In this document: positions 37,896 to 46,284 of the stretch, in pieces | How the letters are laid out: each line of letters opens with the position of its first letter | How positions within the stretch are numbered: the stretch's first letter is position 1 | From: Roseiflexus castenholzii DSM 13941 | GTDB lineage: Bacteria; Chloroflexota; Chloroflexia; Chloroflexales; Roseiflexaceae | DNA: 64,000 nucleotides | NCBI RefSeq assembly: GCF_000017805.1 | Contig: NC_009767.1 | Coordinates: forward strand, 1,550,001-1,614,000 | Direction: 5' to 3' | The notes under the pieces: model-generated | What the model was told of the DNA's origin: nothing | Database searches by the model: none | Seen by the model: only the letters and a program-made list of their open reading frames with translations | Position numbers and translations under genes: made by a program

Positions 37896-38788
37896 GGTTC
37901 CTGTACTGCCCTGTCCAGGGGCGCGTCGATGACACGGATAGCGCCGGCGCGCAGCAGGCGGAGGCGTACTGTTGCTTCCGCTGTGCGCCGGAGCGCCGCG
38001 TGCAGGTCTTCCGGACGCTCCAGTGATACCGCATCGGCGTGGAGCAGCAAGTCGCCGACCATCAACCCTGCCTGTTCTGCTGGACTGCCAGGCTCGATAC
38101 TGATGACTAACAGCCCATGCGCACGCCCGTTCAACAATCCCGTCGGTAGCGGCGATGGCTGCACCCCGACGCCGAGGCGCACCCGCCGTCCCTGCGCGCC
38201 GTTGAGCCATGACTCGACGACGTGGCTGGCAATCGCTACCGAGAGATCGCCGCCGAAAACCATCGCGTTGATCCCAATGACCTGACCGTGCGCATCGAGG
38301 AGTGGTCCCCCCGAGTTGCCCGGCGCCAGCCGCACGTCGGAACGGATGAAGGCTATCGGCTGACCGTTGCGTGCCTCCGCTTCGCCCAACCCGCTGACGA
38401 TGCCGGCGGTCACGACCCACGGTTGCCCCCATGGATGCCCAATTGCGAAGACGAGTTCACCAACCCGCAGTCGCGTCGAGTCGCCGACCGTGATAGGCAA
38501 GAGATCATCGACTGGAATGCGCAACAACGCCAGATCGAGGTCCTGGCTGCGTGCCATCACCGTCGCCGGCAGGTCGCGCCCGTCGAGTGTTTGCGCGCGC
38601 AGCATACCGCCTGCTCCGGCAACCACGTGATCGTTGGTGAGGACAACGCCGCCAATTTGCCAGACCACGCCTGTTCCGCTGCCCCTGCCTGCGCTGAGCA
38701 GATGCACGACGCTCCGCCGAGAGCGTTCGGCAAGATCGGCAAAGCCGGCAGCGATGCCAGAAGTATGATAAAACCCATGCATCATCAT
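37892..38788 (-). CDS. HtrA-like serine protease with PDZ domain (second of pair)
   Basis: A 298-residue trypsin-like protease. The triad is visible as TNDHVV (His about 54), DLDLALLR (Asp about 84) and APGNSGGPL (Ser about 160). A PDZ domain follows (GLLVISIEPGSPAEQAGLMVGD, about 225-290). There is no signal peptide or membrane helix, unlike classical DegP/DegS, so a cytoplasmic location is possible. It starts at the ATG directly after the upstream protease stop, with AAAGGTG as ribosome site, and overlaps the regulator gene by 4 bp. Confidence 0.85.
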   Translation of the reverse strand: MMMHGFYHTSGIAAGFADLAERSRRSVVHLLSAGRGSGTGVVWQIGGVVLTNDHVVAGAGGMLRAQTLDGRDLPATVMARSQDLDLALLRIPVDDLLPITVGDSTRLRVGELVFAIGHPWGQPWVVTAGIVSGLGEAEARNGQPIAFIRSDVRLAPGNSGGPLLDAHGQVIGINAMVFGGDLSVAIASHVVESWLNGAQGRRVRLGVGVQPSPLPTGLLNGRAHGLLVISIEPGSPAEQAGLMVGDLLLHADAVSLERPEDLHAALRRTAEATVRLRLLRAGAIRVIDAPLDRAVQEP

Positions 38789-39700
38789 CTATGCACCTTT
38801 GCGTTGGCCAATCGTCACCGGCAGGGTGACCAGCGTCCCGCCGCGAATGATTTCCGCCGAAACGGTCGCGCCAACGCGATCGCCGCTCAATACAGCCTGG
38901 AGGTCGTCGGTGTCGTTCAGCACGACGCCATCGATACCGACCATAATGTCGCCGATGAGCAGTCCGGCGTGATATGCCGGGCTATCCGGCTCGACGCGCA
39001 CGATCAACAGTCCCTGTTCCTGAGTGCGTCCGGCGCGTTGCCCCGGCGGAATGGTGACCGGCTGGCTGCTAATGCCGAGAAAGCCGCGTCGGACATGCCC
39101 CTGATGCGCCAGGGTGTGCGCGATGCGCCAGGCAAACGGCGACGGAATTGCCAGCGCCACACCGCCGATCAGTCCGGTGGTGAACAGCCCCAACACCGCG
39201 CCTGTCACATCGATCAGTGCGCCGCCAGAGAAGCCAGGGTAGGGAGTGGCGTCGGTCTGGATCACCTGCTCGATCATGCCGCGTCGGGTGCGCAACGGTC
39301 CACCGACCGCGCTCACAACCCCCAGGCTTGCCATTGGTCCGCCCGGAGAAGGTCGCCCGACGGCAAGAACGAACTGACCAACCCGCGCAGGTGCGTCAGC
39401 CTGAGCAGCGGTATCGCCGCCGAGTCCATCGATGCGCAGAAGCGCAAGGTCGCTCGTCCGGTCTCGTCCGACCAGACGCGCCGCCAGCGTGCGGCCATCG
39501 TCGGTTTGAATCGTCAGGTCATCGTCGCGCTCGAGCACGTGGTCCGCTGTCAGCACTTCGTCAGGTGCGACGATGATACCGCTTGCAGCCTGGCGCTGTC
39601 TGCCGTTGACGGTCACCAGGGAGCGGCGAATGCGTTCAACGGCGTCTGCCATCTGGTTCGAAAGGGCGCTGATCAGGTCAGCGCCAGATGGGGAGGTCAT
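38789..39700 (-). CDS. HtrA-like serine protease with PDZ domain (first of pair)
   Basis: A 303-residue trypsin-like protease. The triad lies in LTADHVLE (His), TSDLALLR (Asp) and YPGFSGGALID (Ser). A PDZ domain (GLLIVRVEPDSPAYHAGLLIGD) occupies the C-terminal third. It is clearly homologous to the next gene, so the pair arose by duplication. No export signal is visible. The start MTSPSGADL follows AAGGAGAAAG; 32 upstream in-frame codons were rejected. It heads the protease-protease-regulator operon. Confidence 0.85.
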   Translation of the reverse strand: MTSPSGADLISALSNQMADAVERIRRSLVTVNGRQRQAASGIIVAPDEVLTADHVLERDDDLTIQTDDGRTLAARLVGRDRTSDLALLRIDGLGGDTAAQADAPARVGQFVLAVGRPSPGGPMASLGVVSAVGGPLRTRRGMIEQVIQTDATPYPGFSGGALIDVTGAVLGLFTTGLIGGVALAIPSPFAWRIAHTLAHQGHVRRGFLGISSQPVTIPPGQRAGRTQEQGLLIVRVEPDSPAYHAGLLIGDIMVGIDGVVLNDTDDLQAVLSGDRVGATVSAEIIRGGTLVTLPVTIGQRKGA

Positions 39701-39939
39701 GGTCTTTCTCCTTAGAACTTTGGTTTGAGGCGCATGTGCCCGGATTGACGACACGTTGCGGGTGAGTTCGCCGGCGCTCCCATGTGCTTCGGGCATCCCA
39801 TCATTGTGTCGTCCAGATGAATCATACCGGCGAATGCATCATTCGGCATCGCCGGAATGCGCAGGATGGCGCCTGGAAGAATGGGCAGGCGCCGCTGCGC
39901 TATAATGCAGCGACATCGTTGTAGCAAGAGGAGACCGAC

Positions 39940-40914
39940 ATGGCGTTCTTCGATCTCTCGTTCGATGAGTTACAGCAGTATCGCCCGCCGCGTGAGGAAC
40001 CGCCCGATTTCGACGCATTCTGGCGAATGACGCTCGATGAGGCGCGCGCATATCCGCTCGATGCGCGCTTTGAACCATGCGACGCCGGGCTGGCAACCGT
40101 CGAAACCTTTGATGTCACCTTTCGCGGCTATGGCGGTCAACCGATCAAAGGATGGCTGCTGCTGCCGCGCCACCGCTCCGGTCCGTTGCCATGCGTGGTG
40201 GAGTACATCGGGTATGGCGGCGGGCGCGGCTTTCCAACAGACTGGTTGCTCTGGAGTGCAGCCGGGTATGCGCACCTGGTCATGGACACACGTGGGCAGG
40301 GGAGCGCCTGGCTCAAGGGCGACACGCCCGATCCCGAGCCGGAAGGCTCGAATCCGCACCATCCCGGCTTCATGACTCGCGGGATCGCCAGTCCTTTCAC
40401 CTATTACTATCGCCGGGTCTTTACCGACGCCGTGCGCGCGGTCGAGGCGGCGCGCGCGCATCCGGCAGTCGATGCCCGGCGCGTTGCGGTGACCGGCGGC
40501 AGTCAGGGAGGCGGGATCGCAATTGCTGTTGCCGGCCTGATGCACGACATCCGGGCGACTATGCCGGATGTGCCATTTCTCTGCCACTACCGCCGCGCCA
40601 CTGAGATCAGCGACTCGAACCCATACTTCGAGATTGCGCGTTATTGCAAAGTACACCGTGATCGGGTCGAGGCGGTATTTCAGACATTGAGTTACTTTGA
40701 CGGGATCAATTTCGCCGCGCGAGCGCAGGCGCCAGCCCTCTTCTCGGTCGGTTTGATGGACGATGTGTGCCCGCCATCGACTGTCTACGCCGCCTACAAC
40801 TATTACGCCGGTCGGAAAGAGATCCGTGTCTACCGGTACAACCAGCACGAAGGCGGCGGCACGTTCCAGAATCAGGAGAAGATCCGGTTCCTAAGAGAGG
40901 CGGTTGAAGTTTGA
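39940..40914 (+). CDS. CE7-family acetyl esterase (acetylxylan esterase/cephalosporin C deacetylase)
   Basis: A 324-residue alpha/beta hydrolase. The CE7 signature is complete: VMDTRGQGS (RGQ motif), the nucleophile elbow TGGSQGGGIA (Ser about 188), GLMDDVCPPST (Asp) and NQHEGGG (His). It removes acetyl groups from sugars or related small molecules. There is no signal peptide. The GAGGAGA site precedes the ATG. It stands alone between the protease operon and a repeat tract. Confidence 0.92.
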   Translation: MAFFDLSFDELQQYRPPREEPPDFDAFWRMTLDEARAYPLDARFEPCDAGLATVETFDVTFRGYGGQPIKGWLLLPRHRSGPLPCVVEYIGYGGGRGFPTDWLLWSAAGYAHLVMDTRGQGSAWLKGDTPDPEPEGSNPHHPGFMTRGIASPFTYYYRRVFTDAVRAVEAARAHPAVDARRVAVTGGSQGGGIAIAVAGLMHDIRATMPDVPFLCHYRRATEISDSNPYFEIARYCKVHRDRVEAVFQTLSYFDGINFAARAQAPALFSVGLMDDVCPPSTVYAAYNYYAGRKEIRVYRYNQHEGGGTFQNQEKIRFLREAVEV

Positions 40915-41697
40915 AGGTGGCGTGAGGTCGTTGCACGTTGAATGTTGCACGTTGAACGTTCCCGACCCTTGAGGACTCGACCGCCAATCAACCTTTGCTT
41001 CGCCTGGGGAAGACGTTGGTGAAACGCCCTCTGCCCCTGTTTGCGCGTGTTCCGATCTGAAGGGTCTTGGGGACAGGAAAGAGGGAAAGTTTGACTGTTG
41101 TGTTACAAAGGTACGAGGGGAGGTGAAAGGTTGAAGGATCATAGGCGGTTCGCTCTGTGCCCTCTGTGGCTTCGACGCGCTGGCACAGCGTGCGGCGAGG
41201 GAGGCGCGGATCATAGGCGGTTCGCTCTGTGCCCTCTGTGGCTTCGACGCGCTGGCACAGCGTGCGGCGAGGGAGGCGCGGATCATAGGCGGTTCGCGCT
41301 GTGTCCTCTGTGGCTCCGACGCGCTGGCACAGCGCGCGGCGAGGGAGGCGCGGATCATAGGCGGTTCGCGCTGTGTCCTCTGTGGCTCCGACGCGCTGGC
41401 ACAGCGCGCGGCGAGGGAGGCGCGGATCATAGGCGGTTCGCGCTGTGCCCTCTGTGGCTCCGACGCGCTGGCACAGCGCGCGGCGAGGGAGGCGCGGATC
41501 ATAGGCGGTTCGCTCTGTGCCCTCTGTGGCTCTGTGGTTAATCTACAGGCTACAGGTGCGAATGAAAGTCTGACGGTAGGTTACAGGTTGAAAGCGATGA
41601 TCGCACAAAGGCACGAAAGCGCTGAGTGGAAGAGTTGAAGGTGAAAGGTGAAGACAGGCGATCTAACCCTTGATCCCTGACCCCCGGTTCTCAGTTC
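40915..41697. other. Intergenic repeat-rich stretch
   Basis: About 780 bp between esterase and ABC ATPase. It starts with short direct repeats (GTTGCACGTTGAA twice), then a 72-bp tandem array (41137-41535), then short TTGAAGGTGAAAGGTGAAG-like repeats, and ends in a heptamer tract. No gene is supported. Confidence 0.6.
41137..41535. repeat. 72-bp tandem repeat, about 5.5 units
   Basis: Five full units and a partial sixth of a 72-bp sequence that starts GATCATAGGCGGTTCGC and ends GAGGGAGGCGCG. Copies differ at only a few positions (T/C near GCTCTGTG, TTC/TCC, GTG/GCG). 72 is a multiple of three, so frames stay open, but there is no credible gene. Confidence 0.9.
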
Positions 41698-41735
41698 TCA
41701 GTTCTTGGTTCTCGGTTCTCGGTTCTCATCATACG
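41692..41735. repeat. GGTTCTC heptamer repeat overlapping the ABC ATPase 3' end
   Basis: Six units (GGTTCTC, AGTTCTC, AGTTCTT, GGTTCTC, GGTTCTC, GGTTCTC). The tract contains the stop and the last codons (ENREPRTKN) of the minus-strand ATPase gene. Confidence 0.85.
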
Positions 41736-42765
41736 GAAACGCGACCGCCTCACCCTGCACCCGGACGGCGACTCGCGCGCCGGGGGTGATGTCGATCCTG
41801 GGACCGGTGCGTGCCTGGATGAGCGTGCCATCGCACATGCGAATGCCGATCAACTGGTCGTGCCCGAAGAAGACAATCTCTTCGATCAGCCCGCAACCGG
41901 CAGCGTCCGGGCAGAGGTCGAGCGCCTCGGGGCGCACCATCACTTCGACCGGTCCATTGCGCGGCGCAGCAAGCGGCACGCTGCCGAGCACGCACTCAGC
42001 GCAACGTCCAGAGGCGCGCGCCGGAACGAAGTTCGCCTCGCCGACGAATGTGGCGACGGTGCGTGTCGACGGGCGCAGATAGATCTCGTGAGGCGCGCCG
42101 ATCTGCTCGATAGCGCCATTGCGCATGACCACGACAATATCGGCGATGCTGAACGCTTCTTCCTGATCGTGGGTGACGAACACCGCAGTGGCGCCCGATT
42201 GCCGCAGAATGCGCCGCACTTCTTCGCGTGTCGCCTTGCGCAGTACGGCATCGAGGTTCGAGAATGGCTCATCGAGCAGGATAACCTGTGGATCGGGCGC
42301 CAGGGCGCGTGCCAGCGCCACGCGCTGTTGTTGCCCGCCCGACAGTTGATGTGGGTACCGATCCGCCAGGTCGGCAAGCCCGGTTAGCGCCAGCAGATCA
42401 CCGACGCGCGCTGCGCGCTCTCGCGTGGAACGTCCGTTGAGACCAAACGCCACATTCTCGCGCACCGTCAGGTGGGGAAAGAGCGCATAATCCTGAAAGA
42501 CCATCCCTACCCGCCGTTGCTCTGGCGGCGTCCAATCGCCGCCGCCGGCGACGCGCGCGCCTGCCAGATAGATTTCCCCGGTATCGGGTATTTCGAGACC
42601 GGCGATCAGGCGGAGCGTGGTGGTCTTCCCGCAGCCGCTTGGTCCGAGCAGCGCGAGGAGCGCTCCACGCGGCGCCTGCAACGACACCTGATGAACCGCA
42701 GGGGTGTTGCGCTGAAACCACTTGCTGACCGACCGTAATTCGATGGCGCTGTTTGATGCACTCAT
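41698..42765 (-). CDS. ABC transporter ATP-binding protein (Fe3+/polyamine type), orphan
   Basis: A 355-residue CysA/PotA/FbpC-type ATPase. It has Walker A GPSGCGKTT, Q-loop MVFQDYALFP, signature LSGGQQQRVALARAL, Walker B VILLDEPFSNLD and H-loop FVTHDQEEA, then a C-terminal TOBE domain. No permease gene is next to it, although a complete importer with its own ATPase lies 2 kb away beyond murE. The last nine residues come from a heptamer repeat tract. The start MSASNS has no ribosome site and lies about 4 nt from the predicted transcription start, suggesting leaderless translation. Confidence 0.87.
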   Translation of the reverse strand: MSASNSAIELRSVSKWFQRNTPAVHQVSLQAPRGALLALLGPSGCGKTTTLRLIAGLEIPDTGEIYLAGARVAGGGDWTPPEQRRVGMVFQDYALFPHLTVRENVAFGLNGRSTRERAARVGDLLALTGLADLADRYPHQLSGGQQQRVALARALAPDPQVILLDEPFSNLDAVLRKATREEVRRILRQSGATAVFVTHDQEEAFSIADIVVVMRNGAIEQIGAPHEIYLRPSTRTVATFVGEANFVPARASGRCAECVLGSVPLAAPRNGPVEVMVRPEALDLCPDAAGCGLIEEIVFFGHDQLIGIRMCDGTLIQARTGPRIDITPGARVAVRVQGEAVAFPYDENREPRTKN

Positions 42766-42775
42766 ACAATAAGTA

Positions 42776-42804
42776 AGAGTACCCTTATATTTGCAATTTG
42801 TCAA
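42776..42804 (-). promoter_or_regulatory. Promoter of the orphan ABC ATPase
   Basis: TTGACA (42799-42804), 17 bp, TACTCT (42776-42781). The same boxes and spacing precede rel. Predicted start near 42769, four bases before the ATG. Confidence 0.7.
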
Positions 42805-42814
42805 GAAAAATTGT

Positions 42815-44362
42815 TCAAAATGGAGGCGACGCACCAAAACCGAGTTCTGCTAAGGCGCGCCGCGCTTCTGCCGCTTCGTTCCAGGGCATTGGTGTTGTGC
42901 CGTAAATGATGCTCCCTTCGTGACCTTTGCCCAGGAGCAGGACAATATCGCCGGGACGGGCGCGCGCAAAGGCAGTGCGAATGGCGTGGGCGCGATCCGG
43001 GATGCAAAGGCAGGTCTCGCCAATCCGTTTGCCGGCTGCTTCCACACCGACCGCGATTTCGGCAATGATCGCCTCGCGATCTTCAAGCCGCGGGTCTTCA
43101 TCAGTCAGCACAACGAGGTCGCAGAAGCGCCCGGCAATCTCTCCCTGCAACGGGCGTTTGGCGCGGTCGCGTTCTCCGGCGCTGCCGAAGACGACGATCA
43201 GTTGCCCATCGGTGAGCGGGCGCACAATGCGCATCAATTTCTCGAACGCCCCGGGAGTGTGAGCGTAATCGACTAGCACGGTGAACGGTTGCCCCATTTC
43301 GATCCGTTCCATGCGCCCGCGCACACCGGGCACACGTTCGAGCGCCGCAAGGCATACACTGAGCGGTACGCCTTCGGCGCATGCGACGGTCAGCGCCGCC
43401 AGCGCATTCCAAACGTTGAAATCGCCGGTCAGTCGCAGATGCGCATCGGCAGCGCCCCACGGCGTTGTCACGCGGAACATCAGACCATCACGGGTTGAAC
43501 GGACATTTCGGGCGCACACGTCGGCATTGGCGTGGATGGCATAGGTCAATCGTTCGGCATAGGGTGGGGCGGCGTCGAGGAACATGCGATGATTCGGATC
43601 ATCGGCGTTCACAATGGCGATCTTGCGTTGTTTGAACGGCGTAGCATCGTCGTGAAACTCTGCCAGCATCTCGAACAGGCGCGCCTTATCGCGGCGATAC
43701 TGTTCGACCGTGCCGTGAAAATCCAGGTGCTCCTGCGTCACATTCGTCAATACTGCAATATCGAAGGCGCAACCGGCAAGCCGGTTCCAGCGCGCCGAGA
43801 GCGCATGCGATGTCGCCTCAACAACCGCATACGCGCAACCGGCATGCACCATATCGCGCAGCAGCGCCTGTACTTCTGGCGCTTCCGGCGTGCTCTGGCG
43901 CGAATCGTTCGCCCACAGGCGCCCGGCGATTTTGAAATCCACTGTGCCCATCAGCCCGGTGACAGCGCCACCGGCTTCGAGCGCCACGCTGGTCAGGAAG
44001 GTCGTTGTTGTTTTTCCGTCGGTGCCTGTGATGCCAACGACACGCATCTGTCGTCCAGGGTAGCCATAGAATGCCGCTGCGAGCGGCGCAAGCGCAGCAC
44101 GCGCATTGGGTGTGCGCAACGCCGGAACCGGTATGCGTCCGTCCCACGCCGGGTCTTCGTAGACGACGGCGGCTGCGCCGCGTTCAATGGCTTGCGGGAT
44201 GTAGAGATGCCCATCGGTGTGAAAACCGCGGTATGCCACGAACAATGCGCCGGGCATCACCGCGCGCGAGTCGTAGACGATGGCAGTGATCGCCGGATTG
44301 GCGCGCGGCAGGTGCGCGGGATCGCAGAGGGTTCGCAAAAGGTCGTGAAGGTGTGCCATCAT
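42815..44362 (-). CDS. murE: UDP-MurNAc-tripeptide synthetase (MurE)
   Basis: A 515-residue Mur ligase adding the third amino acid to UDP-MurNAc-L-Ala-D-Glu. The ATP loop GITGTDGKTTT (about 107-117), the carbamate-lysine region SRQSTPEAPEVQ, NVTQEHLDFHG, and the C-terminal GKGHEGSIIYG are present. The specificity loop reads DEDPRLED where meso-DAP enzymes have DNPR. The start at MMAHLHDLL is chosen because the strong promoter lies just upstream; earlier codons overlap that promoter. No other mur gene is adjacent. Confidence 0.92.
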   Translation of the reverse strand: MMAHLHDLLRTLCDPAHLPRANPAITAIVYDSRAVMPGALFVAYRGFHTDGHLYIPQAIERGAAAVVYEDPAWDGRIPVPALRTPNARAALAPLAAAFYGYPGRQMRVVGITGTDGKTTTTFLTSVALEAGGAVTGLMGTVDFKIAGRLWANDSRQSTPEAPEVQALLRDMVHAGCAYAVVEATSHALSARWNRLAGCAFDIAVLTNVTQEHLDFHGTVEQYRRDKARLFEMLAEFHDDATPFKQRKIAIVNADDPNHRMFLDAAPPYAERLTYAIHANADVCARNVRSTRDGLMFRVTTPWGAADAHLRLTGDFNVWNALAALTVACAEGVPLSVCLAALERVPGVRGRMERIEMGQPFTVLVDYAHTPGAFEKLMRIVRPLTDGQLIVVFGSAGERDRAKRPLQGEIAGRFCDLVVLTDEDPRLEDREAIIAEIAVGVEAAGKRIGETCLCIPDRAHAIRTAFARARPGDIVLLLGKGHEGSIIYGTTPMPWNEAAEARRALAELGFGASPPF

Positions 44363-44396
44363 AAGATTCGCTTCGGATACAAAGCTAGCGCGCGGC

Positions 44397-44425
44397 AGTA
44401 TAAAAGGGATAGATACGCCTGTCAA
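44397..44425 (-). promoter_or_regulatory. murE promoter
   Basis: TTGACA (44420-44425), 17 bp, TATACT (44397-44402) on the minus strand. The predicted leader is about 28 nt. Confidence 0.85.
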
Positions 44426-44450
44426 CGTTATAAGATAAGAGAACGTTGAC
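44421..44450. promoter_or_regulatory. Palindrome joining two divergent -35 boxes
   Basis: A perfect 9-bp inverted repeat GTCAACGTT-N12-AACGTTGAC. The left arm contains the murE -35 box (minus strand). The right arm begins a plus-strand TTGACA (44446-44451), 17 bp before TTACAT, upstream of the importer binding-protein gene. A dimeric regulator here would cover both promoters. Confidence 0.6.
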
Positions 44451-44634
44451 ACGATCTTAATGCGTTCTTTACATGGGAATCACTGCGTCTTGATGTTTTT
44501 CGCCTACATTGTACCGGCGTGCTGTCATTACACTGTGCAAGTCTGCTCAAACGATGCCTGTCGTCCGATAGCATCGGTTCTCCGTTGTGCAGCGCGCCTT
44601 GTAGATGTCCTCTGAAATTGCCAGGAGAAAAAAC

Positions 44635-45879
44635 GTGAGTGCCGAAACCAGAGACTGGCGCCGATCGCGCCGGGCTTTTCTGCGTGCAGCGGTTGGCGCC
44701 GGTGCAGGCGCCATTCTTGCCGCCTGTGGCCAGGCTGCTCCAACAGCCCCGGCAGCAACGACCGCTCCGGCTGCGACCACGGCGCCCGCAGCCGAAGCAA
44801 CCGCACCTGCCCAACTCCCATCGCCGCCTGCACCTGGTCCATTGACCGCTGCGGATGCCGGCGGCATAGAGAAGTTGATCGAACGGGCGCGCGCGGAAGG
44901 CAACCTGTCCACCATTGCGCTGCCGGACGATTGGGCAAACTATGGCGAGATGAAGCAGAAATTTCTCGAGAAGTATCCCTTCATCAAACACGAAGATCTC
45001 AATCCCGACGCCAGTTCCGCGCAGGAGATCGAGGCGATCAAAGCCAACGCTGGCAGCAAGGGCCCACAGGCGCCCGATGTAATCGATGTCGGGTTCACCT
45101 GGGGCGATACGGCAAAGAAAGAAGGTCTCCTCCAACCTTACAAGGTTGAGAAGTGGGATGAAATCCCGGAGACGCTGAAAGACCCCGAAGGGTTCTGGTA
45201 TGCCGACTACTATGGCGTTATGGCGTTTGAAGTGAACACGCAGGTGGTTCAGAACATCCCGCAGGACTGGTCGGACCTGTTGAAGCCGGAGTATAAGGGG
45301 CAGGTGGCGCTGGCAGGCGACCCGACCGGTTCCGGGCAGGCGATCAACGCGGTGTGGGCTGCGGCGCTCGGCAACGGCGGCTCGCTCGACAATCCCATGC
45401 CGGGGCTGGAGTTCTTCAAGAAACTGAACGAGGCGGGCAACCTGCTGCCGGTTGTCGCCAAACCTGCAACCATCGCCAAGGGCGAAACGCCCATCGCGCT
45501 GCGCTGGGATTATAATGCGCTGGCAAACCGCGATCAGAACGCCGGGAATATCGACATCGCCGTGGTTGTGCCGAAAAGCGGATCGCTAGCCGGCGTCTAT
45601 GTGCAGGCGATCAGCGCCTATGCGCCACGCCCGCACGCAGCCCGGCTCTGGATGGAGTTCCTCTACTCCGATGAGGGTCAGTTGATCTGGCTTAAGGGGT
45701 ACGCGACGCCGGCGCGCTTCGAGGCAATGCGCAAAGCCGGGTTGATCCCGCAGGATTTACTCGACAAATTGCCGAAGACCGATGCGCCTGTGGCGTTCCC
45801 AACCGGTGGTCAGATCAATGCTGCCTTCGACATGATCAAGAGCAACTGGCCTACGGTCGTTGGTGCAACGGTGCAGTAG
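44635..45879 (+). CDS. ABC importer substrate-binding lipoprotein (Tat-type)
   Basis: A 414-residue periplasmic-binding-protein family member. The N-terminus WRRSRRAFLR is a twin-arginine signal, followed by a lipobox ILAAC (Cys about residue 34) and a Pro/Ala/Thr linker. The mature part has the Fe3+/spermidine/thiamine-type fold (DVIDVGFTWG, GDPTGSGQAINAVW, ALRWDYNALANRD). Start is GTG, 7 bp after AGGAG; an ATG 10 codons upstream lacks a site. First gene of the importer set, separated from the permeases by 405 bp with a repeat element. The ligand is undetermined. Confidence 0.87.
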   Translation: MSAETRDWRRSRRAFLRAAVGAGAGAILAACGQAAPTAPAATTAPAATTAPAAEATAPAQLPSPPAPGPLTAADAGGIEKLIERARAEGNLSTIALPDDWANYGEMKQKFLEKYPFIKHEDLNPDASSAQEIEAIKANAGSKGPQAPDVIDVGFTWGDTAKKEGLLQPYKVEKWDEIPETLKDPEGFWYADYYGVMAFEVNTQVVQNIPQDWSDLLKPEYKGQVALAGDPTGSGQAINAVWAAALGNGGSLDNPMPGLEFFKKLNEAGNLLPVVAKPATIAKGETPIALRWDYNALANRDQNAGNIDIAVVVPKSGSLAGVYVQAISAYAPRPHAARLWMEFLYSDEGQLIWLKGYATPARFEAMRKAGLIPQDLLDKLPKTDAPVAFPTGGQINAAFDMIKSNWPTVVGATVQ

Positions 45880-46284
45880 ATGCGGGGGCGCACGGATTTG
45901 CACGAATCGCAACAGATGGGCACGGATCATTCGTTATCCCCGGATGGGATGCGCTGTTGCGCCCTCACCCCCTGCCTCTCTCCCGCACGCGGGAGAGGGG
46001 AGACCCGCGCTGTGCTTGAGTCCATCCTCCGGCGGGGATGCCGGTGCGCGTGGGGGTTCGGTTCGCCTGTATAATACCAATGATCTGTGACCATCCGGCA
46101 TGGTCACCCCGAGCAGCGCGAGGGGTCGTGCGCGACCCGTTCAGATTCCTCGCTGCGCTTGGAATGACAAGCATGCGGCATCTTCAATCGTCATTGGTAT
46201 AACGTCGCTCCCGTGGGCATCCGTGTCCCACTGGAGCATGCACACCTGGATTCAAACAATCGGTCATAAGGTGCAAGGTGATCC
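45880..46284. other. Intra-operon gap with repeats
   Basis: About 405 bp between binding protein and permeases. It has a perfect CTCTCCCGC-AC-GCGGGAGAG palindrome (45978-45997) and repeat copy F. Neither contains a gene. Confidence 0.6.
46072..46203 (+). repeat. MITE-like element, copy F (internally deleted)
   Basis: ATAATACCAATGATCTG to GTCATTGGTATAAC. It lacks about 24 bp of the gaagcgaag palindrome, showing that the element tolerates internal deletion. Confidence 0.87.

Noticed and set aside
41098..41541. A repeat protein with 24-residue units
   Set aside because: It follows exactly the 72-bp tandem repeat, has no ribosome site and no family match.
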